From positions 432,140 through 496,139 of the forward strand of contig NZ_BMNC01000002.1 in assembly GCF_014646255.1 (NCBI RefSeq): a stretch of 64,000 nt of DNA. Direction: 5' to 3'. The DNA comes from Lentzea pudingi. GTDB taxonomy: Bacteria; Actinomycetota; Actinomycetes; Mycobacteriales; Pseudonocardiaceae. Below, piece by piece: positions 45,730 through 54,296 of the stretch (its first letter is position 1; each line of letters opens with the position of its first letter). The position numbers and the translations under genes are program-made. A model generated the notes under the pieces. It searched no databases and was not told the DNA's origin. It was given only the letters and a program-made list of their open reading frames with translations.

Positions 45730-46338
45730 TCAGTGCAGGCCGACCGTGAAGCCCTCGTCGACGACACCGCGGTAGATCTGCGGGGCGAACGTGCGCAGCC
45801 CGTGGTCGAGCGGCGCGATGAACCCGGCCGAGTCACCGAGCGGCAACCGGTAGCCGTTCCGCACCCGGTGGAACTCCCACAGGGGTTCCATCGTCGGGTG
45901 CGCGGGCCGGAACCGCTGCGGGTCGCGCGGGTGCAGGTCCACGCGCACGAGCGTGCGGCGCACCAGGGCGTCCGCGAGCTGGACGGCGCGTTCCTGGGTC
46001 CGGGAGATCGAGATCGCGCCGAGCTCCTGCCAGGCCACGGCCCACGGCATGCCCTGCGGGTCGTCGAGGCGGATGCCCTGCTGCTCGATGACCAGCTTGC
46101 GGGGGCGCGAGATCGTCTTCCACTTCACCACGGCCATCACGCCGATGCCGGTGAAGGCGACGCCGATGACGGCCGCGATGCTGCCGCCCACCGGCTCGCC
46201 GTCCACGAACGCGCTGACGGCGCCCACCAGGGCGAGGACGCCCAGGACGCCGGCGACCGAGCCGCCGACCAGGACCTTGCGGGTGTCGCTCTTGCCGAGG
46301 TCGACGACGACGGGCGGAGGCCCTCCCCAGGCGGTCAT
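45730..46338 (-). CDS. Hypothetical membrane protein with PH-like domain
   Basis: Protein of 202 residues: two adjacent membrane helices (residues 24-44 and 52-72) followed by a soluble domain of about 125 residues with a beta-strand pattern (KLVIEQQGIRLDDPQGMPWAVAWQEL) that recalls bacterial PH-like domains. Function unknown. The start overlaps the meaB stop in an ATGA, so it is carried at the end of the thiolase-meaB operon without obvious metabolic link. Confidence 0.7.
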   Translation of the reverse strand: MTAWGGPPPVVVDLGKSDTRKVLVGGSVAGVLGVLALVGAVSAFVDGEPVGGSIAAVIGVAFTGIGVMAVVKWKTISRPRKLVIEQQGIRLDDPQGMPWAVAWQELGAISISRTQERAVQLADALVRRTLVRVDLHPRDPQRFRPAHPTMEPLWEFHRVRNGYRLPLGDSAGFIAPLDHGLRTFAPQIYRGVVDEGFTVGLH

Positions 46339-47285
46339 GGCCGCAGGTTACCGCTGATCAACACCTCTGCGGCGGCGAACGGGTCGAGCTCACCCTCGAC
46401 GACGCGCTTCGCCAGCTGGTCGACCGGGCCGAACCGGGTGCGGACGCGTTCGACGGCGATCGCCTCGATCTCCGCACCCGCGCGGCGGAGGCGGCGTTCC
46501 CGGAGTTCGCCGTGCTCGGCCATCCACGACTGGTGTTCGGTGATCGCCTCGACCACGCGGTCGAGACCCTCCATGCGAGCGGCCACCGTCTTCACGACGG
46601 GCGGGCGCCACAGCGGGCCCTCGCGGTCGCGGCGGCCCAGGGAGATCATGTACTTGAGGTCGCGCGCGGTCTGGTCGGCACCGTCGCGGTCGGCCTTGTT
46701 GACCACGAAGACGTCCGCGATCTCCAGGATGCCCGCCTTCGCGGCCTGGATGCCGTCGCCCATGCCCGGCGCCAGCAGCACGATGGTGGTGTCGGCCAGC
46801 GCGACGATCTCGACCTCGGACTGACCCACGCCGACCGTCTCCACGAGGACCACGTCGAAACCGGCGGCGTCGAGCACGCGCAACGCCTGCGGGGTGGCCC
46901 AGGACAGGCCGCCGAGGTGCCCGCGCGTGGCCATCGAGCGGATGAAGACACCGGGGTCCGTGGCGTGGTCGCCCATGCGCACCCGGTCGCCCAGCAGCGC
47001 ACCGCCGGAGAACGGGCTGGACGGGTCGACGGCGATCACCGCGACCCGCTTGCCCTGGGCGCGGAAGGCGCGCACGAGGGCGTTCGTGGAGGTCGACTTC
47101 CCCACGCCGGGAGCGCCCGTCAGGCCGATGACCTGGGCGTTGCCGGTGTGCGGGGCGAGGGCCGCCGCCACCTCCGGGAGGGCCGAGCTCGCCTGTTCCA
47201 CCAGGGAGATCAGCCTGGCGACCGCGCGCGGCTCGCCGTCACGCGCGCGGTCGACCAGTCCTGCTACGTCAACAGCTGTGCCCAC
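46335..47285 (-). CDS. meaB: MeaB, GTPase chaperone of acyl-CoA mutases
   Basis: G3E-family GTPase of 316 residues protecting and loading B12-dependent methylmalonyl/ethylmalonyl-CoA mutase. P-loop TGAPGVGKSTSTNAL, VDPSSPFSGGALLGDRVRM, DVVLVETVGVGQSE and the base-specificity motif NKADRDG are intact. The mutase itself is not in the window. GTG start 9 bases after the thiolase stop, same operon; context with ccr and the epimerase fits the ethylmalonyl-CoA pathway. Confidence 0.93.
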   Translation of the reverse strand: MGTAVDVAGLVDRARDGEPRAVARLISLVEQASSALPEVAAALAPHTGNAQVIGLTGAPGVGKSTSTNALVRAFRAQGKRVAVIAVDPSSPFSGGALLGDRVRMGDHATDPGVFIRSMATRGHLGGLSWATPQALRVLDAAGFDVVLVETVGVGQSEVEIVALADTTIVLLAPGMGDGIQAAKAGILEIADVFVVNKADRDGADQTARDLKYMISLGRRDREGPLWRPPVVKTVAARMEGLDRVVEAITEHQSWMAEHGELRERRLRRAGAEIEAIAVERVRTRFGPVDQLAKRVVEGELDPFAAAEVLISGNLRP

Positions 47286-47294
47286 GGGCGCAGA

Positions 47295-48485
47295 CTAGGC
47301 CTTGGCGGGCACGCGGATGATCAGAGCGTCGCCCTGACCACCACCACCGCACAGTGCCGCCGCACCCACGCCGCCGCCACGCCGCTGCAGCTCGAGAGCG
47401 AGGTGCAGGGCGATGCGGGCGCCGGACATGCCGATCGGGTGGCCCAGCGCGATGGCGCCGCCGTTGACGTTGACCTTGTCCTCGGAGATCCCGAGCTGAC
47501 GGGAGGACACGATGCCGACCGCCGCGAACGCCTCGTTGATCTCGATCAGGTCGAGGTCGGCGGGGTCGATGCCCTCCTTGGCGCAGGCGGCCTTGATGGC
47601 GTTGGACGGCTGCTCGTGCAGCGAGGCGTCCGGGCCCGCGACGACGCCGTGGGCGCCGATCTCCGCGATCCACTCGAGGCCCAGTTCCTCGGCCTTCGCC
47701 TTGCTCATCACGACCACGGCCGCCGCGCCGTCGGAGATCTGCGACGCCGAGCCCGCGGTGATGGTGCCGTCCGCGGCGAACGCCGGGCGCAGCTTGCCGA
47801 GCGAGTCGGCCGTCGTGTCGGCGCGGACGCCCTCGTCCGTGGCGAACAGGACCGGGTCGCCCTTGCGCTGCGGGATCGACACCGGCGCGATCTCGGCGTC
47901 GAACACACCGTTCCCGGCGGCCTTCGCGGCGAGCTGGTGCGAGCGCGCGGAGAACGCGTCCTGCTCCTCGCGCGTGACTCCGTAGCGGCCGTTGTACTTC
48001 TCAGTCGAGACGCCCATCGCGACCTGGTCGAACGCGCAGAACAGGCCATCGTGCGCCATGTGGTCGACCATCGTCACGTCGCCGTACTTGAACCCGCCGC
48101 GCGACTTCGGCAGCAGGTGCGGCGCCTGCGTCATCGACTCCTGGCCACCGGCCACGACGACGTCGAACTCGCCGGCGCGGATCAGCTGGTCGGCCAGCGC
48201 GATCGCGTCGATGCCGGACAGGCACACCTTGTTGATGGTCAGCGCGGGCACGCTCATCGGGATGCCCGCGGCCACCGCGGCCTGGCGGGCGGGGATCTGG
48301 CCCGCGCCGGCGGTGAGCACCTGACCCATGATCACGTACTGCACCTGCTCGGGGGCGACGCCCGCGCGTTCCAGTGCCGCCTTGATCGCGACGCCACCCA
48401 GCTGGGCGCCCGAGAAGTCCTTGAGCGATCCCAGCAGTCGGCCCATCGGGGTACGCGCCCCGGCGACGATCACGGAACCGGACAC
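47295..48485 (-). CDS. Acetyl-CoA C-acetyltransferase (biosynthetic-type thiolase)
   Basis: Thiolase of 396 residues condensing two acetyl-CoA to acetoacetyl-CoA or the reverse. The nucleophilic Cys is in [11 protein letters not shown], the His in [17 protein letters not shown], and the second Cys in [16 protein letters not shown] is five bases before the GTG I chose; an ATG four codons earlier lacks a ribosome-binding site. First gene of an operon with meaB. It supplies the first step of the ethylmalonyl-CoA route completed by the dehydrogenase and Ccr encoded nearby. Confidence 0.92.
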   Translation of the reverse strand: MSGSVIVAGARTPMGRLLGSLKDFSGAQLGGVAIKAALERAGVAPEQVQYVIMGQVLTAGAGQIPARQAAVAAGIPMSVPALTINKVCLSGIDAIALADQLIRAGEFDVVVAGGQESMTQAPHLLPKSRGGFKYGDVTMVDHMAHDGLFCAFDQVAMGVSTEKYNGRYGVTREEQDAFSARSHQLAAKAAGNGVFDAEIAPVSIPQRKGDPVLFATDEGVRADTTADSLGKLRPAFAADGTITAGSASQISDGAAAVVVMSKAKAEELGLEWIAEIGAHGVVAGPDASLHEQPSNAIKAACAKEGIDPADLDLIEINEAFAAVGIVSSRQLGISEDKVNVNGGAIALGHPIGMSGARIALHLALELQRRGGGVGAAALCGGGGQGDALIIRVPAKA

Positions 48486-48507
48486 AACTGCCTCCATTGG
48501 AAGAGCG

Positions 48508-48517
48508 AACGGTCGTT
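48508..48517. promoter_or_regulatory. AACGGTCGTT palindrome in thiolase-epimerase divergent region
   Basis: Palindromic AACG-GT-CGTT in the 125-base gap between divergent thiolase and epimerase genes, just before the thiolase start. The form is typical of TetR-family operators of lipid metabolism. It differs from the GTTACT motif shared by ccr and other genes. Confidence 0.35.
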
Positions 48518-48610
48518 AACTAGGCACCATACCTGGGGCTACCGGGCGGTAATCGTGTGAGACCTCGCACAGGAGCACCTGCACCGATCACGTGGATACC
48601 CTCACCGACC

Positions 48611-49060
48611 ATGAACGCAGACATCGCTCGATTCGTGACCGCGGTCGACCACGTGGGCATCGCGGTGCCCGATCTCGACGTGGCCATCGCGTTCTACCGC
48701 GACAACTTCGGCCTCGAGGTGGCGCACGAAGAGGTGAACGAGGAGCAGGGCGTGCGCGAGGCCATGCTGCACGCGCCCGGCGACTCCGGCGGCACCGCGA
48801 TCCAGCTGCTGGCGCCGTTGAACGAGGACTCGACGATCGCCAAGTTCATCGGCCGCTCCGGCCCCGGCCTGCAGCAGCTCGCCTACCGGGTGTCCGATGT
48901 GGACGTCGCGGCGGACGCGTTGCGGGCGAAGGGCCTGCGACTGCTCTACGACGCGGCGCGGCGCGGTACGTCCAACAGCCGGGTCAACTTCGTGCACCCG
49001 AAGGACGCCGGTGGTGTGCTCATCGAGCTGGTCGAGCCCGCAGCCGGGTCAGCGCACTAG
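48611..49060 (+). CDS. mce: Methylmalonyl-CoA (ethylmalonyl-CoA) epimerase
   Basis: Vicinal-oxygen-chelate protein of 149 residues with two beta-alpha-beta-beta-beta halves: AVDHVGIAVPDLDVAI (metal His), LQQLAYRVSDVD, and VNFVHPKDAGGVLIELVE (metal Glu). It epimerises (2S)/(2R)-methylmalonyl-CoA and, in this context, ethylmalonyl-CoA. The ATG is the first with family-like sequence after it. Divergent from thiolase; ccr follows 111 bases later. Confidence 0.92.
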   Translation: MNADIARFVTAVDHVGIAVPDLDVAIAFYRDNFGLEVAHEEVNEEQGVREAMLHAPGDSGGTAIQLLAPLNEDSTIAKFIGRSGPGLQQLAYRVSDVDVAADALRAKGLRLLYDAARRGTSNSRVNFVHPKDAGGVLIELVEPAAGSAH

Positions 49061-49081
49061 CCCGTCCGACACTTCGGAGTG

Positions 49082-49103
49082 GAATCCCTCACAAGCGGGA
49101 TTC
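49082..49103 (+). terminator. Terminator after the epimerase gene
   Basis: Seven-bp stem GAATCCC/GGGATTC with 8-base loop, 21 bases past the epimerase stop, separating it from the ccr promoter. Confidence 0.5.
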
Positions 49104-49109
49104 TGAATC

Positions 49110-49127
49110 GGTTACTACTGAGTAACC
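49110..49127. promoter_or_regulatory. Operator GGTTACT-N4-AGTAACC upstream of ccr
   Basis: Perfect 7-bp inverted repeat with 4-base centre ACTG, 45 bases before the ccr start. Close relatives lie upstream of the double dehydrogenase gene and the aldehyde dehydrogenase gene. The size suits a TetR-type dimer; the regulator gene is not in the window. Confidence 0.65.
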
Positions 49128-49171
49128 TCCGGCAACCTGCGACTATCCCTCACTAGGGAAGGAATGCCGCC

Positions 49172-50485
49172 GTGCAGAAGATCCTTGACGCGATCCTGGC
49201 CGACGAGCTGGATGCGATCGGTTCGTTGGACGTTCCGGAGAGCTATCGGGGCGTGACCGTGCACGCGGACGAGGCCGACATGTTCTCGGGCCTCGAGACG
49301 CGGGACAAGGACCCGCGCAAGTCGCTGCACGTCGACGAGGTCGCCACGCCGGAGCTCGGTCCGGGCGAGGCCCTGGTCGCCGTCATGGCGTCCGCGATCA
49401 ACTACAACACCGTGTGGACCTCGATCTTCGAGCCGGTGTCCACGTTCGGCTTCCTGCGCAAGCTGGGCGGCCGCCACGACCTGCCGTACCACGTCGTGGG
49501 ATCGGACCTGGCCGGCGTCGTCGTGCGCACCGGGCCCGGCGTCACCGCGTGGAAGCCGGGCGACCGCGTCGTGGCGCACTGCCTGGACGTGCCGCTGGAG
49601 GCGCCGGACGGCCACAACGACACGATGCTCGACCCCCAGCAGCGCATCTGGGGCTTCGAGACGAACTTCGGTGGCCTCGCGGACCTCGCGCTGGTGAAGT
49701 CGAACCAGCTGATGCCGATGCCGAAGCACCTCACGTGGGAGGAGGCGGCGTCGCCGGGCCTGGTGAACTCCACCGCGTACCGGCAGCTCGTGTCGACCAA
49801 CGGCGCGAACATGAAGCAGGGCGACACCGTGCTGATCTGGGGCGCGTCGGGCGGCCTCGGTTCGTACGCCACGCAGTTCGCGTTGAACGGCGGCGCGACG
49901 CCCGTGTGCGTCGTCTCCTCGCCGGAGAAGGCGGAGATCGTTCGTTCCATGGGCGCCGAACTGATCATCGATCGTTCGGCCGAGGGCTACAAGTTCTGGA
50001 AGAACGAGCACGAGCAGGACCCGCGCGAGTGGAAGCGGTTCGGCGCGAAGATCCGCGAGCTGACCGGCGGCGAGGACCCGGACATCGTGTTCGAGCACCC
50101 CGGCCGGGAGACGTTCGGCGCGTCGGTGTTCGTCGCGCGCAAGGGCGGCAAGATCGTGACGTGCGCGTCGACCTCCGGGTACATGCACCAGTACGACAAC
50201 CGCTACCTCTGGATGAACCTCAAGCACATCCTCTCCTCGCACTTCGCGAACTACCGCGAGGCGTGGGAGGCGAACCGCTTGATCGCCAAGGGAAAGATCC
50301 ACCCGACTCTGTCCAAGGTGTACTCAATGGACGAAACGGGCCAGGCCGCGCACGACGTGCACCGCAACGCGCACCAGGGCAAGGTCGGCGTGCTCTGCCT
50401 TGCGCCGGAAGAAGGTCTTGGTGTGCTGGATCACGAACTGCGCGCGAAGCACCTCACAGGTATCAATCGATTCCGGGGTGTGTGA
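49172..50485 (+). CDS. ccr: Crotonyl-CoA carboxylase/reductase
   Basis: NADPH-dependent reductive carboxylase making (2S)-ethylmalonyl-CoA from crotonyl-CoA and CO2, the key enzyme of the ethylmalonyl-CoA pathway and a source of polyketide extender units. The 437-residue MDR protein has the long Ccr N-terminus, the CO2-pocket residues expected from studied Ccrs (Asn in AINYNTVW, Phe-Glu in WGFETNFGG, His in LSSHFANYRE), and the cofactor loop IWGASGGLGSYATQFAL. GTG start after AGGGAAGGA, part of which can pair in a small hairpin (TCCCT-CACT-AGGGA), possibly tuning translation. Confidence 0.95.
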   Translation: MQKILDAILADELDAIGSLDVPESYRGVTVHADEADMFSGLETRDKDPRKSLHVDEVATPELGPGEALVAVMASAINYNTVWTSIFEPVSTFGFLRKLGGRHDLPYHVVGSDLAGVVVRTGPGVTAWKPGDRVVAHCLDVPLEAPDGHNDTMLDPQQRIWGFETNFGGLADLALVKSNQLMPMPKHLTWEEAASPGLVNSTAYRQLVSTNGANMKQGDTVLIWGASGGLGSYATQFALNGGATPVCVVSSPEKAEIVRSMGAELIIDRSAEGYKFWKNEHEQDPREWKRFGAKIRELTGGEDPDIVFEHPGRETFGASVFVARKGGKIVTCASTSGYMHQYDNRYLWMNLKHILSSHFANYREAWEANRLIAKGKIHPTLSKVYSMDETGQAAHDVHRNAHQGKVGVLCLAPEEGLGVLDHELRAKHLTGINRFRGV

Positions 50486-50521
50486 CCTTCCGGGGCCACT
50501 CGAACGGGTAGCGTGAGGGGC

Positions 50522-51883
50522 ATGGGCCTCGCCGACGACCGTGACCTCGTCCCACTGGGATCCGGCTTCGACATCGTCAAGCGCGGTTACGACCGCGCTC
50601 AGGTCGAGGATCATCTCGAACGCCTCGACTCGGACCTGCGGCTGCTCGCCGCGGACCGCGATGCCGCCGTGTCCCAGACGTCCGACCTGGCGCGCCAGCT
50701 GGAAGCAGCACGCTCGGAGATCTCCGAGATGCGCAACCAGGTGGAACGCCTGTCGCTGCCGCCGACGACGCTGGAGGGGCTTTCCGAGCGCCTCCAGCGC
50801 ATGCTGCGGCTGGCCCAGGACGAGGCCAACGAGATCAAGGCCCGTGCCGAAGCGGAGGGCGGGCACATCCGCGCCAAGGCGGAAGCCGACGCGGGTGTGC
50901 TGCGCCAGCGCTACGAAACGCTGATCGCCGAACTGGACGAGCGCCGCGCCGCCATGGAGGCCGAGCACAAGGGCGTCCTCCAGACCGCGCGCACCGAGGC
51001 CGAGAAGATCGTCTCCGAGGCCGAGTCCGCCGCCCGCAAGATCGCCGACGAGTCCGAACAGCGCCGCGTGACCGTCGAAGAGGACTTCGAGATCGCGATG
51101 GCCGCCCGCCGCTCCGAGGCGATGGCAACGTTGGCGGCACAGGAGGCCGCCTCCAAGGGCGAGGCCGACCGCCGCATGCGCGAGGCCGCCGAGGAAGCCG
51201 CACGAGTCCGCGCCGCAGTCGCCGCCGAGCAGGCCGCGTCCAAGGCCGACGCCGAACGCCGAGTCCGCGAGGCCACCGAAGAGGCGAACCGCCGCCGCCA
51301 CGACTCGGTCACCGAGGCCACCGCCCGCATCCAGGAAGCGACCGACGAGTCGAACCGCCGCGTGCGCGAGGCCACCGAGGAGGCCAACCGCCGCACCACC
51401 GCCGCCACCCAGCGCGTCGAACAGCTCCGCAACCTCCGCAACCGCCTCTCGCACCAGCTCCACAACGTGCGGACGGCACTGCAGGAGGTCGTGCCGCTGC
51501 TCGACCCGGTGGAGGAGGAGAAGCGGGCCGCTGCCCCGGCTCCGGGCCCGTCTGCTCCGGCACAGGGTCCGAGCGCGCCGGCACAGGGTCCGAGTGCACC
51601 GGCGCAGGGTCCGAGTGCACCGGCGCAGGGTCCGAGTGCACCGGCGCAGGGTCCAAGTGCTTCGGCGCCAACCGCACCGGCACAGCCCGCCAAGGCTCCG
51701 GCAGCTCCGGCACCTGCACAGCCCGCATCTGCACAGCCCTCACAGGCACAGCCCGCACAGGCACAGCAGGCCGCTCCCGCCGCGCCGAACAAGCCGGCAC
51801 CTCAGGCGCCCCAGGCCCAGAAACCGCAGCTCGACGGCCCGACCGCCCAGCTCGCGCGCCCGCAGACGGCCAAGAAGTCCTGA
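50522..51883 (+). CDS. DivIVA/FilP-like coiled-coil protein with tandem PSAPAQG tail
   Basis: Protein of 453 residues. The N-terminal 40 residues look like a DivIVA crossover domain (FDIVKRGYDRAQVEDHLERL), followed by about 280 residues of highly charged coiled coil with internal repeats of the type REATEEANRR. The C-terminal 110 residues are Ala/Pro/Gln-rich with six 7-residue repeats (GPSAPAQ). Comparable proteins (Scy, FilP, Wag31) organise polar growth in actinomycetes. ATG preceded by GAGGGG. Unrelated in function to the ccr gene upstream. A strong terminator follows. Confidence 0.8.
   Translation: MGLADDRDLVPLGSGFDIVKRGYDRAQVEDHLERLDSDLRLLAADRDAAVSQTSDLARQLEAARSEISEMRNQVERLSLPPTTLEGLSERLQRMLRLAQDEANEIKARAEAEGGHIRAKAEADAGVLRQRYETLIAELDERRAAMEAEHKGVLQTARTEAEKIVSEAESAARKIADESEQRRVTVEEDFEIAMAARRSEAMATLAAQEAASKGEADRRMREAAEEAARVRAAVAAEQAASKADAERRVREATEEANRRRHDSVTEATARIQEATDESNRRVREATEEANRRTTAATQRVEQLRNLRNRLSHQLHNVRTALQEVVPLLDPVEEEKRAAAPAPGPSAPAQGPSAPAQGPSAPAQGPSAPAQGPSAPAQGPSASAPTAPAQPAKAPAAPAPAQPASAQPSQAQPAQAQQAAPAAPNKPAPQAPQAQKPQLDGPTAQLARPQTAKKS
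51545..51670 (+). repeat. In-frame 21-bp tandem repeats
   Basis: Six 21-bp units coding GPSAPAQ; units three to five are near identical at DNA level and the sixth is degenerate. Recent expansion by slippage is likely, so copy number may vary among strains. Confidence 0.9.
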
Positions 51884-51898
51884 CGCCGCAAGCTCACG

Positions 51899-51927
51899 CA
51901 GGGGTCCCCCGCCCAGGGGGACCCCTG
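51899..51927. terminator. Terminator between convergent genes
   Basis: Perfect 12-bp stem (arm CAGGGGTCCCCC) with 5-base loop, followed by an AT-rich stretch on the right. Serves the coiled-coil gene and possibly the phosphatase gene from the other side. Confidence 0.8.
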
Positions 51928-51973
51928 ATTTCAATTATCCCAGCCGACACCGACAATTTCGCGTCCGTGCAGG

Positions 51974-52501
51974 TCAGGCCGTGACCTCGTAGATCGCCGG
52001 CATCGGCATCGCGCGGCACGACTCCCAGTCCGCGTGCTGTCCTGCCGCGATCAGCGCACGCGACACGAACGTCCCGTGCGACCCGACGAGCACGGTCGCG
52101 TCCGGGAACTCCACCCCCATGCGCGCCAACGCTTTCCCGGCCCGCACGGTCACCTCGTCGAGGCTCTCCCCCGTCCCGTGCACCGACTCGGGACGTGCCC
52201 AGCTCCGGGTGTAGAGGTCCTCCCAGTCCGCGCTCGGCAACAGCCCCGACTCCCACTCCCGCAGCTCGGGCCACGTCGTGACCTCCAAGCCCAGCTCACG
52301 AGCCGCAGGCGTGACGGTCTGCACCGCGCGCGTCTGCGGGCTCGACAGCACCGCCGCCGGCGCGTACGCGACAAGACGCTCACTCAACGCCTCCGCCGCT
52401 GCCAGGCCGACTGCCGTCAACGGCCGCCGGTCGTCGTCGGGCACGCCGAAGCGCGGCGGCACAGACTGCGCGTGGCGCACCAATACGATTCGTGTGGTCA
52501 C
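51974..52501 (-). CDS. Histidine phosphatase family protein
   Basis: Phosphoglycerate-mutase-like phosphatase of 175 residues. The phospho-His lies in IVLVRHAQSV; the second Arg region is LSSPQTRAVQTV, and the distal His is in VLVGSHGTFVSRAL. The substrate cannot be told from sequence. The GTG start gives the normal family N-terminus; the frame is open further upstream into the divergent gene. It diverges from a GNAT gene with 24 bases between starts. Confidence 0.85.
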   Translation of the reverse strand: MTTRIVLVRHAQSVPPRFGVPDDDRRPLTAVGLAAAEALSERLVAYAPAAVLSSPQTRAVQTVTPAARELGLEVTTWPELREWESGLLPSADWEDLYTRSWARPESVHGTGESLDEVTVRAGKALARMGVEFPDATVLVGSHGTFVSRALIAAGQHADWESCRAMPMPAIYEVTA

Positions 52502-52525
52502 AACACACCATCTTGGGGGAACAGG

Positions 52526-53071
52526 ATGTTCGTGAAACCGCTGGGCACCGACGGTGCCGAGCTCAGGCCGCTGGACCCGTGGCAGGCCGGGGAGTTCTTC
52601 GCGCACATGGAGCGCGGCCGGGAGTTCATCGGGCAGCACATCGGGTTCGCCGACCGGGCGAAGGACCTGGAGAGCGCGCGGGAACTGTTGCAGGACTACG
52701 CGGACAAGGCGGCGGCCGACACCGGGCGGATCTTCGGGATCTGGCTGGACGACAAGCTGGTCGGCGGTGTGCTGATCCGGGTGATGGACGTCCCGCAGGG
52801 CCGCGCCGAGATCGGCGTCTGGCTGGAGCCGGCCGCGACCGGCAAGGGGCTGATCACGCGGGCGGCGAGGCTCCTGGTCGACTGGCTGATTCGCGAGCGC
52901 GGCGTGCATCGGGTTGAGTGGCTGGTGTCGTCGGCGAACGCGCCCAGCATCGCGGTCGCGCGGCGGCTCGGCATGAGCAAGGACGGGGTGCTGCGCTCGT
53001 ACTTCCTGTTCCGCGGGGTTCGTCAGGACCTCGAGGTCTGGTCGTTGCTGGCGCCGGAGTGGGAGAGCTGA
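52526..53071 (+). CDS. GNAT acetyltransferase (RimJ/RimL-like)
   Basis: N-acetyltransferase of 181 residues of the RimJ/RimL ribosomal-protein type: ELRPLDPWQAGEFFAHMERG at the start, IGVWLEPAATGKGLITRAA as acetyl-CoA loop, and VEWLVSSANAPSIAVARRLGM. GGGGGAACAGG precedes the ATG. Its stop shares one base with the start of the next gene (TGATG), so the two are coupled. Confidence 0.88.
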   Translation: MFVKPLGTDGAELRPLDPWQAGEFFAHMERGREFIGQHIGFADRAKDLESARELLQDYADKAAADTGRIFGIWLDDKLVGGVLIRVMDVPQGRAEIGVWLEPAATGKGLITRAARLLVDWLIRERGVHRVEWLVSSANAPSIAVARRLGMSKDGVLRSYFLFRGVRQDLEVWSLLAPEWES

Positions 53072-53763
53072 TGGACGACCTGGTGCTGCTGCACGCCTTT
53101 CCGCTCGACGCGCGGATGTGGGACGTGCCGGGCGCGCTGACGCCGTCGTTGCGCGGCCACGGCGAGCCCGATCTCGACACCGTCGCGGCCTCCGTGCTCG
53201 GCGTGCTCGACGAGCGGAAGCTGGACAGCGTCGTGCTCGGCGGCTGCTCGATGGGCGGCTACGTGGCGATGGCGTTGCTCAGGCGTGCGCCGGAGCGCGT
53301 CAAGGGCCTGGTCTTTGTCGACACCAAGCACACCGCGGACGCGCCGGAAGCGGCCGCGAACCGGCACGCGATGGCGGACCGCGTCGAACGCGAGGGCGTC
53401 GGCGACTGGCTGGCGGACGCGATGCTGCCGAACCTGCTCGGCCCGGGTACCTCGGACACGGCGCGGGCGCTGGTGCGCACCATGATCCTCGAGCAGCGGG
53501 CCGAGGACGTGGCGTGGTGGCAGCGCGCGATGGCGAAGCGGCCCGACTCGACGGACGTGCTGGAGTCGGTGAACGTCCCGTCGCTGGTGCTGGTGGGCGA
53601 GCACGACAAGCTCACGCCGCCCGACGTGGCCGCGAAGCTCGCGGTGACGTTGATGCACTCCACCAGCGAGCGCATCGAGGACGCGGGCCACCTGCCGCCT
53701 GTCGAACGGCCGGACGAGTTCCGCTTCCGGCTCGAACGGTGGCGGGAGCAGGTGGGGATCTAG
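53071..53763 (+). CDS. Alpha/beta hydrolase
   Basis: Cytosolic hydrolase of 230 residues. Starts directly at the first strand (LVLLHAFPLDARMWD), nucleophile Ser in LGGCSMGGYVAMAL, Asp in LVGEHDKLTPP and His in EDAGHLPPVERPDEF: a complete triad of the BioH/esterase type. Substrate unknown. Translationally coupled to the GNAT gene. Confidence 0.88.
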   Translation: MDDLVLLHAFPLDARMWDVPGALTPSLRGHGEPDLDTVAASVLGVLDERKLDSVVLGGCSMGGYVAMALLRRAPERVKGLVFVDTKHTADAPEAAANRHAMADRVEREGVGDWLADAMLPNLLGPGTSDTARALVRTMILEQRAEDVAWWQRAMAKRPDSTDVLESVNVPSLVLVGEHDKLTPPDVAAKLAVTLMHSTSERIEDAGHLPPVERPDEFRFRLERWREQVGI

Positions 53764-53766
53764 GGA

Positions 53767-54060
53767 CTACCAGCGGCGCGCGGTCGGGCCACGCCGGCCG
53801 CGCGAGTCCCAGCACGCCTGGTGCCAGTGGCGCCGTTCCTCCACCGAGCCCGTCTCCTGCGCGGGCCACGCCACGACGTGGGCGACGCCGGGCCGGATCT
53901 CGTGGTCGCAGCCCGGGCAGCGGTAGGTCTTCTGCGCCTGCGCGCCCGAGATGGCGCGGACCAGCCAGTCGCCGTCCGGGCCCGACTCCGTGCGCGCCCA
54001 ACCCACACCCCCGCCGAGGGGACGTGGGTCTTCTGGCTTGGGGCTGTTACGACGTGGCAC
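53767..54060 (-). CDS. Small zinc-binding hypothetical protein
   Basis: Protein of 97 residues with an Arg/Pro-rich start and a zinc site CPGCDHEIRPGVAHVVAW followed after about 20 residues by HWHQAC. Similar proteins are widespread in actinobacteria, sometimes listed as ATP/GTP-binding without basis. GTG start; another GTG two codons earlier. Convergent with the hydrolase, 3 bases away. Confidence 0.75.
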   Translation of the reverse strand: MPRRNSPKPEDPRPLGGGVGWARTESGPDGDWLVRAISGAQAQKTYRCPGCDHEIRPGVAHVVAWPAQETGSVEERRHWHQACWDSRGRRGPTARRW

Positions 54061-54080
54061 GGCCACACGGTAACCGCTCG

Positions 54081-54093
54081 TAGAATCGGGGCG
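54081..54093 (+). promoter_or_regulatory. Possible leaderless promoter of the FmdB gene
   Basis: TAGAAT lies six bases before the GTG start, which would then be the first transcribed base. No clear -35 box is seen and no ribosome-binding site precedes the GTG. Confidence 0.4.
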
Positions 54094-54296
54094 TGCCGAC
54101 CTACGAGTTCCGTTGCCGAACCTGCGACGACACCTTCGACGTGCAGCGCCCGATGAGCGAGTCGTCCTCGCCCGCGAGCTGTCCGCAGGGCCATCCCGAC
54201 ACGGTGAAGCTGCTGTCCATGGCCGGGATCGGCGGCACGCAGCAGGCCGCACCCGGTGGCGGCGGAGGGTGCTGCGGCGGAGGGTGCTGCGGTTAG
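54093..54296 (+). CDS. FmdB family zinc ribbon protein
   Basis: Protein of 67 residues with the FmdB zinc ribbon MPTYEFRCRTCDDTFDV and the second pair reduced to a single Cys (SCPQGHP), then a Gly/Cys tail (GGCCGGGCCG). The family is small, conserved and of uncertain function, often regulatory. The last 4 bases overlap the end of a convergent lipoprotein gene. Confidence 0.88.
   Translation: MPTYEFRCRTCDDTFDVQRPMSESSSPASCPQGHPDTVKLLSMAGIGGTQQAAPGGGGGCCGGGCCG

Noticed and set aside
51545-51670. CRISPR-like or noncoding tandem repeat
   Set aside because: Units are in frame, without spacers, and code a regular Ala/Pro/Gln tail of a clear gene.
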